Notes under the pieces: generated by a model | The model's database searches: none | What the model was told of the DNA's origin: nothing | Seen by the model: only the letters and a program-made list of their open reading frames with translations | Shown: one piece after another, positions 35,201 through 46,496 of the stretch | Position numbering within the stretch: position 1 is the stretch's first letter | Layout: every line of letters begins with the position of its first letter | Translations under genes and position numbers: made by a program | Source: Gyrodactylus bullatarudis | Taxonomy: Eukaryota > Platyhelminthes > Monogenea > Gyrodactylidea > Gyrodactylidae | Length of the DNA: 64,000 nt | Assembly (NCBI GenBank): GCA_012064415.1 | Contig: SSNU01000126.1 | Coordinates: 97,642 to 161,641 of the forward strand | Direction of reading: 5' to 3'

Positions 35201-37105
35201 CTATGGTCTTCGAATCGATTTTTTATGGGAATAAAATTTGTTGAAATTCTCTGTTATAATCGGCACAGGGATAGCTAACGTTAGGACACCAGCAACAGCA
35301 CAAATTGAACCGATTAATTTACCCCATGGACCGACAGGATATTTATCACCATAACCAACTGTACACATGGTTATCACAGCCCACCAAAAGGCGTCCGGTA
35401 TTGAAATGATATTAGAATTTTCTACTCCTTGTTCTGCGTAATAAATAGCACTTGAGAATACTACAATACAAACAATGAGAGCTACTAAGAATAGGCTAAG
35501 ACCTTCAATGCTTTCCTTGAATGTTAGAATTAATACTTGAAGGCCAGCTGAGTGTTTTGTTAATTTGAATACTCGAACGAGACGAATTACTCGAAGGAAG
35601 GCTAGACTGGCACTATTTCTTGCACCGCTACATGAAAAATGATATAAGACTTGTATTAAGGTCAGATAATAGGGAAATATTGCAACAATATCTACGTAAT
35701 TCCTTGGATCAAGCATATATTGCCTTTTGGATGGACAACTGAAAAACCGAGCCATTACTTCGACAGTAAACCAAAATGTACATATTGATTCCATTATGAA
35801 AAATTTATCAGCAAAATTTGGTCCCATCGATTCATCACAGTGTGTATTTTGATTACTTGGCAAAGTTTCAAGACAAAACGATATAATTGAAATGATTGTG
35901 AAAATAACTGAAATAATTGCAAATAAATAGGCCAAGTTGGACGAGTCTGGTATTTCGAATAATTGCCAGACAATGCGTTTAATTCGATTCTCTGGGAGAA
36001 TCACTGTATCAAAAACATAACCCTCTGACTTCTTGTACATTGCAATAATTTCTGGTTCAATTTCATAAAAGTCTAGCTCATCAAGAAATATATCGTCTGG
36101 AATGTTATGAGGACGTTTTAATCTTCCGCCATACTGATAATAATTGAATATGGCTTCAAAAGTTGGTCGATGACGGTCAAAGAAATATTCCTCAGTTGTT
36201 TCATCATAGTATTTGGCGAGTTTCTTTGGATTACCTAGCAGTGTTGTTGGATGCTGCTGAAGGATATCCACCCATGTTTCAAATCTCATCCCACTAACGT
36301 TCAGGGTGATTCTTTCGGCAGCATCACAATCAGATTCTTCATCAGGCAACAATTGAGGTCTGAAGGAGAGGGTATTTTCTCTGGAAAATTTGGATTTTGG
36401 CTTTTCTTCTTGTAAACTGTCTGAAGGCATATTTTGATTGTTTTGTGACGGAGTTTTTCGTCGTTTCAAAGTTTCAATTCTCTTGAATAAAATTGTCGAT
36501 TTTTTTTTGAGCAAATGTCGTGAATTAGATCGTTTCAGAATAATCCTCTGTTGAGGCTTTGTGGCTTCACTTATATCTTCGGAAATAAAATTCATATTAT
36601 TAAGACTGTTTTCAAAGCAGACCTCTGAATAAAATGGTGACTTTATATGGCTAGTCAACTCTGACGATTGAATGAAGGAATTCTCACGGGACTTGATCGA
36701 GTCTAGCCGATGTAATGGAAATCCACAACTATCTCGTCTAGTAATAACTGAAGACTCTAATGGTTTCTGTTGTATCCAGAGATGTGAGTTATCTTCTGAT
36801 ATGGTTTGATCATCAGTACTTGTCGAACCATATTTTAAAGCTGATAAATTTTCCATAATTAGCTTAACGTCAGTGTCTGGATCAGATGATTGATTTTGTA
36901 ATTTCCTCATATTTAATAGATATGATTTTCTCTGATTGCGTTGTTCCTTTAATTTACTATTACATTGGTGTGTATTTGATGTATTTTTTGACAATCGAAA
37001 TCTATCATCAGGATCCTTATTAAGACCAGTGTATTTTGGATGTGAGTCATCTTCTGAGTAACGTGGATTCCTTCCAATTGATGAAAATGATGGAAAATAT
37101 ATCAT
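35201..37105 (-). CDS. Shaker-type (Kv1) voltage-gated potassium channel, single exon
   Basis: The 634-residue protein is intact. Residues 1-263 are a long polar N-terminus. The T1 tetramerisation domain is at about 264-352 (ERITLNVSGMRFET to DELDFYEIE). S1 is near 392-413 and S2 near 433-455, with the conserved glutamate in FTVEVMARF. S3 is near 470-490, S4 501-517, S5 532-556 and the pore helix 568-580. The filter TVGYGD is 582-587 and S6 carries PVP at 613-615. The HxxxC...CC zinc motif of Shab/Shaw/Shal T1 domains is absent, and LLGNPKK plus FFDRHRPTFEAI point to Shaker. S4 reads RVIRLVRVFKLTKHS, one three-residue repeat shorter than Shaker. The filter is followed by KYP, with Y at the position of Shaker T449. 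The C-terminus is short and has no PDZ ligand. An in-frame TAG four codons before ATG 37,105 supports the start. It acts in the plasma membrane as a tetramer. Confidence 0.97.
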   Translation of the reverse strand: MIYFPSFSSIGRNPRYSEDDSHPKYTGLNKDPDDRFRLSKNTSNTHQCNSKLKEQRNQRKSYLLNMRKLQNQSSDPDTDVKLIMENLSALKYGSTSTDDQTISEDNSHLWIQQKPLESSVITRRDSCGFPLHRLDSIKSRENSFIQSSELTSHIKSPFYSEVCFENSLNNMNFISEDISEATKPQQRIILKRSNSRHLLKKKSTILFKRIETLKRRKTPSQNNQNMPSDSLQEEKPKSKFSRENTLSFRPQLLPDEESDCDAAERITLNVSGMRFETWVDILQQHPTTLLGNPKKLAKYYDETTEEYFFDRHRPTFEAIFNYYQYGGRLKRPHNIPDDIFLDELDFYEIEPEIIAMYKKSEGYVFDTVILPENRIKRIVWQLFEIPDSSNLAYLFAIISVIFTIISIISFCLETLPSNQNTHCDESMGPNFADKFFIMESICTFWFTVEVMARFFSCPSKRQYMLDPRNYVDIVAIFPYYLTLIQVLYHFSCSGARNSASLAFLRVIRLVRVFKLTKHSAGLQVLILTFKESIEGLSLFLVALIVCIVVFSSAIYYAEQGVENSNIISIPDAFWWAVITMCTVGYGDKYPVGPWGKLIGSICAVAGVLTLAIPVPIITENFNKFYSHKKSIRRP

Positions 37106-37117
37106 GATAATGATTAT

Positions 37118-37393
37118 CTAATTATAAAGAGAATGATAATTATAATTATACAACAGCATACTATTTTCTCTTATAGAATGAATAATACCAGATGAAAGAA
37201 ATAATCCCATTACATTATTTTTCCTGGCAACGCTATGACATGTTTTTTTGTTTATTTTCTTGAAAAAATTAAACAATGAATAAAGTTGTCCACCAATTAT
37301 GAGGAAGGCTTTTGTAACTTTGAAATACTCTGTGAATTTTAAAGTGTGTGTTGGATGGATATAATATATGTTGATTATTAGGATCTTCTTCAT
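37118..37393 (-). other. Upstream open frame in the 5' leader of the Kv1 gene, same frame
   Basis: A 91-codon frame starting at ATG 37,393 ends in TAG (followed by A) only four sense codons before the channel ATG, in the same frame. It has no domain or signal and is AT-driven in composition, so it may be chance. If transcribed it would be a long uORF, or a leader joined by stop readthrough. Confidence 0.3.
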
Positions 37394-37399
37394 TCACTA

Positions 37400-39180
37400 A
37401 AAGATATTTTTAACCAATCACAGGCTAGCTTCATTCTTATTGGTTCACTTTGAGTTGACAAACTTTGAATAGTTAAGGCTACACGTGAATTTCATCAAAA
37501 AAGACAAGCATTTTTTAAATTTCACACGTAATAATAATTATTATTATCGGATTTAAAAGATTAAAATTTTATTTCTTTATTAATTTTTTTACTAACAACG
37601 GATTCCTTTTCCTTGTTTATGTATCTAGGGTTTTGTTCTAACAAGAATTTGGATGAATGAACATTTTATTACATTTATTTCAATCTTGTAGAGAAAATAA
37701 CATATAACGAGGATATTTCACGTAATCAATCTATAGCTTGAAAAAGAAGTTATTAAAAACCCTGTCGACTACAAGGAGTTATTCAAATAGTAGTTTTAAT
37801 AATATTTTACACCCTTTATTAGATTTTTTAGTAAAATTGAGACAGACATTATAAGAGTTTAATATTCTTTCATGCATATTTACTAATCGAGCACGTGGTA
37901 AAATTGATTGGATGAAGCCGAATCGTTCATAAATATAACCATTCTCGCATTATAAACTTTTGGGTTAGAAAAATTCACTTTTACTATTCTCTATGAAATA
38001 TTTTCAAAATTCTGAGAGCTTTGATTCTATCGTTCAAGATTCGAGGTTCACTAATAATTAAGAGAATAATTTAAAATAAAAAAAAACTAACGAACTTATC
38101 CAAATGTATAACTTGCAGGAATCTTCTGTCTGAATAAAACATTTATTTTAGTTTAAAAATATAAATTTATCTTTTTCACAAGATAAGGGTGCACTGAGTA
38201 GTAGGCTGTATATGAAGCAACTTGCTTAAAGCAAGCACTATCAATGGAGATTTTAGAATTGAATAACATTTATTATCATTTTTATCTTGATTCCCAATTA
38301 AGTGGAAGTAATAAAAGAATCCCTCAGAAAGGTGAAAATATTGTAGGCTTTGGCAAATTATTACAGGTTTTTTTCGAGTTAAAAATAGTAGTCGTTTTTT
38401 ACGATTGTAACCGTATTACTTATGATTAAAATTTTCAAACATATGAGAGATATCGCATAACTAAAACCCACATTATAATTAGACTTTGACGAAAAAAATA
38501 ATTAGATTAAAAAATTTATGAATTTCGAAAATTTTTTTAAACGAACGGAATTATATCTATGAAACATCAGAGAATGATATTATGAATGTATTAAGTTGTT
38601 GTGGTAACTTATGTTTGATTAAAGAACGTAATTGTTAGGCGTGAGAGTTGGAATCTAGGAACAGGCATGAGTTCTATAAAAATTGAAGAATTTAAATTAC
38701 AGTCGGTTTCAAAACACAAGATACTTCAAGTCTTGAATTTTGTTCACAGAAAATCAATTCCATTGAAGTATCCAATGTTAATTAAGCTACTTTAATAATC
38801 CTACTTTTAAAAGCGAGAAACATAAAAATCTCTTTCGGAAGTAATTAAAAGACTTTTGAAACTGAACTACGGTACTTAATTTTTAAGTAAAATCATGAAA
38901 TTATTGCTTCTAATTTTCCTTCAAGATGAATCAGTCGCCCTAAAAACATAAAAAGGTCTATATTAAATAGAGCAAATTTCCTTAAGCATCTGTGCCGATC
39001 AGCTCACTGATTTACACGAGGCTAGGAATCAATGATTGTGTAGGAATTAGACTTTGGAGATCTAGCTCATTTTTTTATACATTTTTCAAATTTTGAATTT
39101 TGTAATAAAAACCTAGATTCCCAACTTCATAGCATTGAACAGTTTGTGGTAACATAACATTGCAGGTGGTATCGTAACAT
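37400..39180. other. Intergenic, upstream of the Kv1 gene
   Basis: No gene or clear repeat. It is the likely promoter region of the minus-strand channel (from about 37.4 kb), but I see no distinctive core element. Confidence 0.35.
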
Positions 39181-39237
39181 AATTTAATTATACTTACACG
39201 TAAAATCTTCTTCGATTTTCGGGAGATAAAACGTTTC

Positions 39238-39439
39238 AGTGTCTACAAAATTAGTTTCTGAATATCCGTCAACCACTTCTAATACAGATTCTAAATATAC
39301 ACCTAGTTTATATGAAGATGAAAATATAAAATCTAAACCTATCAGAGTGATTGATAACGTTCCTGAGACTCTCAGTACCGAAGAGGCTTCGGAAAAATAT
39401 GTTATACCGATCAAATCTACTTTAACTACACCTAGTTAA
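39238..39439 (+). CDS. Orphan exon-like coding segment, Ser/Thr/Glu-rich
   Basis: A good acceptor (GATAAAACGTTTCAG) precedes an open segment rich in S, T, E and P: STKLVSEYPSTTSNTD, then KPIRVIDNVPETLSTEEASE. The codon choices look more coding than the surroundings. The frame closes at TAA 39,437-39,439, which lies inside the left edge of a family A copy; the repeat seems to have cut into an exon. Upstream exons were not found. Its 12-mer TCTCAGTACCGA also occurs twice near 18.9 kb, hinting at a multicopy origin. Confidence 0.3.
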
Positions 39440-39560
39440 TATGAAGATGGGAATTTATGATTTTAACAAAATTCTTAATTTTTTCATCAAGAAATCAAGT
39501 TTGATAAGGATTTCTTGGAATCTAGATCATGAGGTTCTCTTTCAGAATACAGAGAAAAAA
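39425..39560. repeat. Family A left edge
   Basis: ACACCTAGTTAATATGAAG, TTTTCATCAAGAAATCAAG, AGGATTTCTTGGAATCTAG and ATCATGAGGTTCTCTTTCAG are all standard family A words. The copy ends abruptly after about 130 bp. Confidence 0.65.
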
Positions 39561-40409
39561 TCACAGTTTTTAGAACTATGATGAAACTCATTGAACTTGA
39601 AGAACAAGATGTATTAGATTTGAATTCGAGATTGAGAATTTGTAAGCCTCAGAAGTTCAAGCTAAGCAAGGGAAATATTGTTCCTTCACAAATTCAAAAA
39701 CTCCGAATTTCAAAATGAATGTAAAAATTGAATTTGCTTTAAATATATTCCTATAAAGTATTTTAAAAATGGACTAATTCTGAAAATTATATTCATATCA
39801 TGTAACACATCAGTCCGAAATTAAGATACTTTCCTTTTGTCTCCCATGAACCGCCTCGGTGATTATGAAAAAAGACCTTGTTCGAAAACCATAATTCATG
39901 AAATATGATGTTAAAATCAACATTTTATTCTAATGAATGTCGTTTTCCCAAAATGAAATTCAGTTGTAAACTATTGCTAGTGGTTATAGATGGATTTCTT
40001 CCATTGCTTTCAAATGCCTTTTCTCGTAACAAGGGGGGAGGGGTAGTGAAATTAAAATTTTGATTGGATTTGTTATTTGGAAGAGAATGTGCTTAAATGA
40101 TGACGATTTCGCTTTTTCTATCCTAGGAAAATTTATTGAATTTCCATCTTTTATCATTGGAACATATATTTTTTATTTCAAACTAAATATTTCATTATTT
40201 CTGAATGAGGGTATATTGTAATAGTAATTGATTTCATTATCCAAATCTTCAGTTTAATTCGATCACATGAGTCTTGAATAACTTGGTTATTCGAATCAAA
40301 ACTTTTTCGATAAATAAATTATTTTACCTTTTTACAAAAGAATTAACAAAGAACCAATAATCTTTCTAAATTTGAATAGGTCTAAACATCGGTATAACAC
40401 CGATATAAA

Positions 40410-40975
40410 CCTAAAGCTAGTTGACATGAAGAAGAGAATTTTCTCCGGATTCTCCAGAAAAAAATAATTTTTTGAATTCTAAAACGAAATGAGCTAATAA
40501 GATATGGTTATTCAAAAAAATTCAATCTAACCAAAATTAGGCCGGTTTTCGAATTTCGATAATGCACCAAATTTCCAAAATTTTTATCATGATGATGATT
40601 CGAAGCAGTCAAGTGATGATATTTGGGATCAAAATTAGACAAAGGATTCGAATTTGGCCATAGAAATAGCGAAGATCTTACTGTTTCTGAGAAAAAGTTT
40701 AACTTCCAGATTTTGGATAATTTACCTTCGTGATAATCGAAAAATTCAAATGGTTCGATTTCCCACACTATTGAATTTCAGTGAACTTCTACAGGTAAAT
40801 TCGAATTCTTCGTTCAATGTTGATCCAAAATATCATTATAAAAATTTTCGGTTCAAAAGTGGAAATTTGGGGCATTATCGAAATTCGAAAAACGGCCTAA
40901 TTTTGGTCAGATTGAATTTTTTCGGGATTTTTTTGAATATCCACATCTTATTATTAGCTCATTCCGTATGAAGAA
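40410..40975. repeat. Family A foldback copy matching the piggyBac host site
   Basis: It starts CTAAAGCTAGTTGACATGAAG. Arms at about 40,500-40,580 and 40,860-40,970 are inverted copies of each other (TTCGATAATGCACCAAATTTCC versus GGGGCATTATCGAAATTCG; AGCTAATAAGATATGG versus CACATCTTATTATTAGC). The middle block at 40,640-40,800 recurs inverted at 5,405-5,560. It therefore shows what the 5.2-kb copy looked like before piggyBac entered. Confidence 0.75.
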
Positions 40976-41039
40976 AATAAATGTGAAAAAATCAATTTTT
41001 AAAGAAATTATGACACATTTCAAATCCATAAGTAGCACT

Positions 41040-41500
41040 TAGAATTAAAAATAATTTTGATTTCAATCTGAGAGAGTGATCAAAAGTTGATTTTTAGGAT
41101 CACAATAAGACAATAAAACTGGTTATCGCCATAACACTGTAAATAAATCGAAATTTTTCAGTGATCTTAAATAATCGATTTTCAAGTAGTTAAAATGGTC
41201 AAGAATCAAAATCCAATTTTCACACGATAATGAGATGATTCTCGAAATCTGATTCAGCTTATTTGATTTCTTCGTCTTCTTCGAACTTTTTGTCTTATAA
41301 TGATCTAAAATTTCTGTATCAAATTGTTTTAAATCTTCAAAATCGGTAAAAATTTTACGATCAAAAATTAAAAAACTAGCTTCGAAATATCTATTATTTC
41401 AAAAGCTCTTTCCATCATAGAATTCAAATCATAAATTTCTTCCACAGAGTTTTTTATAAGAATGTAGTAAATTCTCATCTCACCTAGCTTTACTTTCATG
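41040..41500. repeat. Family A, right part
   Basis: GAGAGAGTGATCAAAAGTTG, TTTTAGGATCACAATAAGAC, CTGGTTATCGCCATAACA and finally the right edge TTTTATAAGAATGTAGTAAA and TCTCACCTAGCTTTAC. Confidence 0.6.
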
Positions 41501-41504
41501 TAAC

Positions 41505-43420
41505 TTACTCAAGTTAAATTACTTCCATTAAAATTTGTGATAAATTTACATTTGCATTGTTAATTTTTTCCTCCCCATAAATACCTATTGATTTAATCCT
41601 GAATAAAACAATCAATCACTCTTGTAATTTGAAATTTTCAAGGAAAAAGTAACCTTGCAGAATCTTCGTCAGATTCAGCAGATTGGTATGACTGATAAAC
41701 CATCAGATTCATTTTGTATGAGCAAAGAGTATAACACCAAACATTTCATGACCTTAATACATTAGTTACATAAGAATGGACATGAATAAATTGTCTCAAG
41801 ATTTAGTTTACAAATCAAATACTGTATTCTGAGTATTCTCAAAGGAATTTCAACTGAAAAAAATTAAGTATCGATTATGCTGAAAAATTTCCCTTGGTTC
41901 TTATTGAGAAGAGAATAGAAAATTGATTATTTCCATGAATAATGAATGGTTTCTTTAGGTCTAATTTGATTTCGGGATAAGATTCTTTAGAATTTACAAA
42001 GTTTTTGTTTGAGTAGATTCAAGTGTTACTTGTCACGAAAAATAATACAATTTTAGAGTTTTTTCATCTTGCTCTTGTAATATGAGAATTGAATACTTTT
42101 ACTAAAATCGCAATATTTTTCTTCAGATATAAATATTTTTTCTTCAGACAGTTATTTTGAATCTAAAACATTGGGATCAGAAATGTTGTCGATTTGAAGA
42201 TTTGAAGTGGAAAGATAACGAAATTTGGAATCAAATTAAGACAGATCATTTAAAAATTCGTCATTTTTAATAAAAAGTTAAATTTTGATTTTTCGGGTTA
42301 TTGATAATTGAAAAATTTTAATGGTTGGATTTCCTAAATAATTATGATGGCCATTTTTTCAAAACTTCAAAGGCCAAAGACGAATGATTTGTCTGATTGA
42401 TCCAAAGTATCAGTATAATTGAAATCAAAAATAATTTGAGCTCAAAATATTGAGTAAATTCAAATAATTTCAACCGACACTAAATTTCAAAATAATCTAA
42501 ATTTGTCATTCGAAAGACAAATCAAGGAGACCATTTGCATGAATTGATAATTCATTCTGGCAGAGTATCAAGGAGAAAATAATTTGAATTTAGAGGAAAA
42601 CAAAATCAAGTGTATGTACACTAACAAAGGTTGAAACATGAAACTGTCTCTGTTTAAATGTAATGACTTTTCTAACTTGGCTGAAAACTTTATCAATTTC
42701 TGTGCAGTGGTAATGAAGGGCATTGCTTTAAAGTATGCTGCATATCGTGAAGAATTGTTTCTATATACACTTTTTTCCTTTATCATGATAATAAAGAAGC
42801 TAAAGTGTGTGTTGCTTCCTTCTTCTTCCAACCTAAAATGTAAAGTCTATTGCCTATACATTTTCTTCCTATTGAGAAATAATACACATCCCTGAAGAGG
42901 GATAGAACGTAAATGACGGTACTTATTTTGTCTGATTCTGAATTTATTTTTTACTTAATATTTTATTCCTTAGAATGTTTACAAATTTAGGCTGGGTAGC
43001 TTGATGAATCGAATTCCTCGTACCAATAGAATCATAATGTTAATTTACTGAAGAATGAAAACAGTATTGCCATGCCTTTTAGAAATTGTCTTTATCTCCG
43101 AATTTAAATAATCTAATTCGGAAATAACCCTGATTTATAATGAGTAGTACACAGTTGAAGTTAAAATAGAGAAAAATATTCCTCAGAGTTTTGTTGAAAT
43201 CCCTTGAAATCCAATTTGATGGAAGTTGTCTTCTCACAGCTAGACGTTAGCAATTCGACCATAAGAGAGTCTATTCAATTCACAATGTAAGCACGCATTG
43301 TCCTAGATAGGTCTTGTCAGCCCTATTACTCATCACTTCTATAGTCTTGACACCACACAGTGTTTTTTTAGACATTCAACCTTTTCCTCTCTCTCTCGGT
43401 GAACTTTTATTAATCAAAAA
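41505..43420. other. Intergenic, nothing firm
   Basis: Opposed open frames at 42,568-42,831 (minus) and 42,638-42,895 (plus) have no domain or splice support. A direct repeat ATCAGTGTATACAG just downstream (43,720 and 43,739) sits in a segment flanked by GTGGCA-rich sequence (43,430-43,960). Confidence 0.35.
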
Positions 43421-43969
43421 AGTGGCACGAAATTGTCGTAAAGTGGCAAAAAAGTGGCAATTACCAAAATAGTAAAATTTTGGTGTTATACTTAACTACT
43501 TACTAGTAAATTTACACTAGGTTTTTTACACAACTCGTAAGCAGACATGAATGAAAATGAAACTAAGGCGACCACGCTAGACTTTGAATATTGTTTAGAG
43601 TAGTACCCACGCACGTAGTCAACCAATGAGATTGATTCTCAGTCTACACTTGGTACCAAATGAAAGAGAAGTATTGATTTCATACATGGATATGTTACGA
43701 CCAATGTAGAAACTTTAATCAGTGTATACAGTGACCGATCAGTGTATACAGATATATGTAATACAAACATACGAACACATTGTATTGACCAATGAAGTCA
43801 TTCATTACGCATGCAGATGTAACCAATCAGAAGATGATTAGAAATAATTGATTAGGAATAATTGAATTTTCCATATTAAATTTTTCACAAAAAGTGGCAT
43901 TTATTAAAAAAAAGTGGCATCTAGTGGCTATAGTGACAAAAGTAGCAAATTTGGTGCTCTAATCATAAC

Positions 43970-44890
43970 CTTATTCAAATCGTAACTAAACCCACTCGCA
44001 ACACCAATGTGCTGGATCTCATTTTTTCTAATGTCTTCCATGAAGCCTATCCAAGTACTGTTTCCTTTTCAGATCATAATATTATTTTCTTTAATCTCTC
44101 TTGCTCTAATTAGATTAATGATTATAATCATTCTCAGTATTATCTTTAAGAAAAAAAACTGTCGACTATAAGAAGCGTAAAGTTCCCGTTCTTCAATTTT
44201 ATTTTCTAAAAACTCGTTTAATTGTGATTTATTTTATTCGATTCTTAATGAATCAACTCGTATTACCGAGAACTCTCATAAGTTCTTTCATTTCTCCACC
44301 AATATCGATTGTGTTGCTCTCGAAGCTTTTGAAGACTCTGTAATGGCTGACCTCAGATCTAATCCTCAAAGGGGCTGGTCTAAGTAGAGAAAACTTCTCA
44401 ATATCAATAAGTCCTTATCCATTAAAAATTTTACCTCGCTCCCGGACCAGGAATTCTGTAATGGGATTAATCTTTACTTTGAAAACTCTTTCGGTGATGC
44501 TTGTAGTTATCAATCAATTCCCTGATTATTCCGTCCCTCCTTTTATATCAGTTGATGACTTTAAAAACATCTTTAAATCTTGCAAAAATCCCAATAGAAT
44601 TGATTTCTAATTTAATTCGTTGAATCTTTTAAATTTCTTTCCAATAATTTCCTAATTAATTTATGTGATTATTTAAATATTTGTATTCGTAATTGTTTCA
44701 TCACTGAGGATTGGCTCATAGTTAGAATTATTTCAATCCCTAAAATTAAAAAATACTCTGATTTCTCTCATCTGCCTCCTGTTCTCTTATGTTCTCCCCT
44801 ATCTATTATTGACCGTTTTTACGGAAATCAAGTCCGCATTGTCAACGCCTTTCCCTGATGGCTCTAAGCATGGTTTTCTATCGGGCAGAA
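43970..44890 (+). pseudogene. Second LINE copy, endonuclease end plus early RT, heavily mutated
   Basis: Translations in shifting frames give the end of an apurinic-type endonuclease domain (VTKPTRNTNVLDLIFSNV, SDHNIIFF), then a linker. NPQRGWSK, RKLLNINKS and FTSLPDQEFCNGINLYF follow, parallel to the minus-strand copy at 22-23.8 kb, and the copy ends near PDGSKHGFLSGR before the catalytic motifs. There are numerous stops and frameshifts. It supplies the endonuclease region that the other copy lacks. Confidence 0.75.
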
Positions 44891-45685
44891 AAAAAAATGT
44901 GTAAAGGTTTTGATGATAAGATTTGCGAAAGGGAACAGTTTAATGTTGGCAAATGAGTAAGTACATCCAGATGGTCACTGGACTTGTTATTTGCTTGTTT
45001 TGGACGCGAAAAAAGACTCCCTATTCCATCACAAAAGTTGGGAAAAAGCTTTTTTATGAATATAAAAATCAATTTCAGTCAATATCTTTTGATCAAAATC
45101 TATGTACGAGTAACCAAGCATTGAGAATTCTTCAGCGAAAAAGGCTCTTTCGAATGAATGTTGATAGAAAAAAAATTATTATTTTTGCTCAGAAAATTTT
45201 ATACAGAAACTCTACTCATAAGTATGATAATGCTTTCGAAAAATAAATTTAATGGGAGCAGAGGGTAATTTTTGGTTCACAAGTCATAGGTCTAAGTGTA
45301 TTGATTGGTTTTCAATCTGATTGTTTAAAATTGTATTCCATTCTTGAGATTTATATGAAAATATTGAGATCTTTGCAAGAATCATTGCAGAAATGACATT
45401 TTTTATTAACAAAAAAGCACATATCAACAAATAAAAATCAATTTGAATCCACGGGTTTGTTTTGCAGTATTTTTGGATTTTAAACTGGAGACATTTTTGC
45501 TTTTAATGTAGATGAGATTTACGCACTTTTCCAGCACGAATATATTCGATGTTTGACTTTAAAATACAAAAATGAAAATATTTCCAAATAGCATGAATTT
45601 TTCGTTTTATCAACAAGAATTTTTATATTTTTAAAGATAAATATCAATCAACATTCTTGGCTTAAAAATGTAAATCAAAACTGAT
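44891..45685. other. Intergenic, with one weak open frame
   Basis: A 97-codon plus-strand frame (44,953-45,246) is lysine-rich (RKKTPYSITKVGKKL...) and ends in a region with no domain; it opens right at the broken end of the LINE copy. I cannot support it as a gene. Confidence 0.3.
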
Positions 45686-45689
45686 TCCT

Positions 45690-46496
45690 CTAAAACGTAT
45701 TGCAGAGATGGACGTCGGGATAGAAGGAATTTATAATCTGCTCTCCAGTGAAGCTGAGAATCCGTTCATTCTTGAATTTACTCTTCTTCCTGATAGGATT
45801 GAAGGTTTTCTTATAAATTCTTAACTTTTTTTGGACTTTACCCTGCAACACATGGTGGGCAAAGACCTTTTCAATATTCTTGATCTCCTCTTCGCTCATT
45901 TGATAGCAAAAGTAACTCTCATGAATAAGTGTCATTGGCTCTTCATAGTAAGTGAAATAAATAAAATCTTCCTCAAATTCTTCCGTATCATAATGTTCCA
46001 AAGGATTAAATTCATAATCGTAATCCGCATCATCGGCGAGAGTTAGGTCTTCAAATTTAATCTTTTCATCGCCGCTTTCATTCAATGAAATCACTTGGTT
46101 CGGAATAACCTTGGTATTAATGGGTCTAAAAGTTTTAAGAAATTTATTGAATTCATTCTTTTTACAAAAGCCACAACTGTACTCTTCAACTGTGAATTTC
46201 TCTTTTAGTAAATTGAGCTCAGCTGGCTTAGGAACACGACCTTCTTTGGCAATATCCTGTTTCCTCTTCTCAATGGTAATTTCTCTAAATAACTCGGCAA
46301 GAGCATTGTAGGGGGGATTCGATTTGTATCTGGCTTGTATCCTATCTTGTATAAGCGTTTCTAAATTTGATGGTAGAAGCTGCTGAGGAGGTATAGCCAA
46401 GACGACACGATAAAAAAGTGCCATGTGTAAACGAACTTTTTGATCTGAATCTTGGTTCTTTCTACTAAGCCAGTCCATATAGTCCTCCAGATTCAT
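45690..46496 (-). CDS. Orphan intronless protein, 268 aa, acidic middle
   Basis: An ATG at 46,496 opens a clean 268-codon frame with balanced coding composition. Residues 1-100 are mixed helical sequence (LHMALFYRVVLAIPPQQLL, NALAELFREITIEKRK). A CGFC pair is at 108-111. Residues 140-200 are very acidic (SGDEKIKFEDLTLADDADYD, EEFEEDF). The C-terminal 60 residues are basic and lysine-rich (KVQKKLRIYKKTFNPIRKKS). There is no signal peptide or membrane segment, so it is probably cytosolic or nuclear. No family is recognised. The much larger orphan frame at 47,953-50,901 lies upstream on the same strand and is also intronless, while most other genes here are split. Confidence 0.7.
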   Translation of the reverse strand: MNLEDYMDWLSRKNQDSDQKVRLHMALFYRVVLAIPPQQLLPSNLETLIQDRIQARYKSNPPYNALAELFREITIEKRKQDIAKEGRVPKPAELNLLKEKFTVEEYSCGFCKKNEFNKFLKTFRPINTKVIPNQVISLNESGDEKIKFEDLTLADDADYDYEFNPLEHYDTEEFEEDFIYFTYYEEPMTLIHESYFCYQMSEEEIKNIEKVFAHHVLQGKVQKKLRIYKKTFNPIRKKSKFKNERILSFTGEQIINSFYPDVHLCNTF

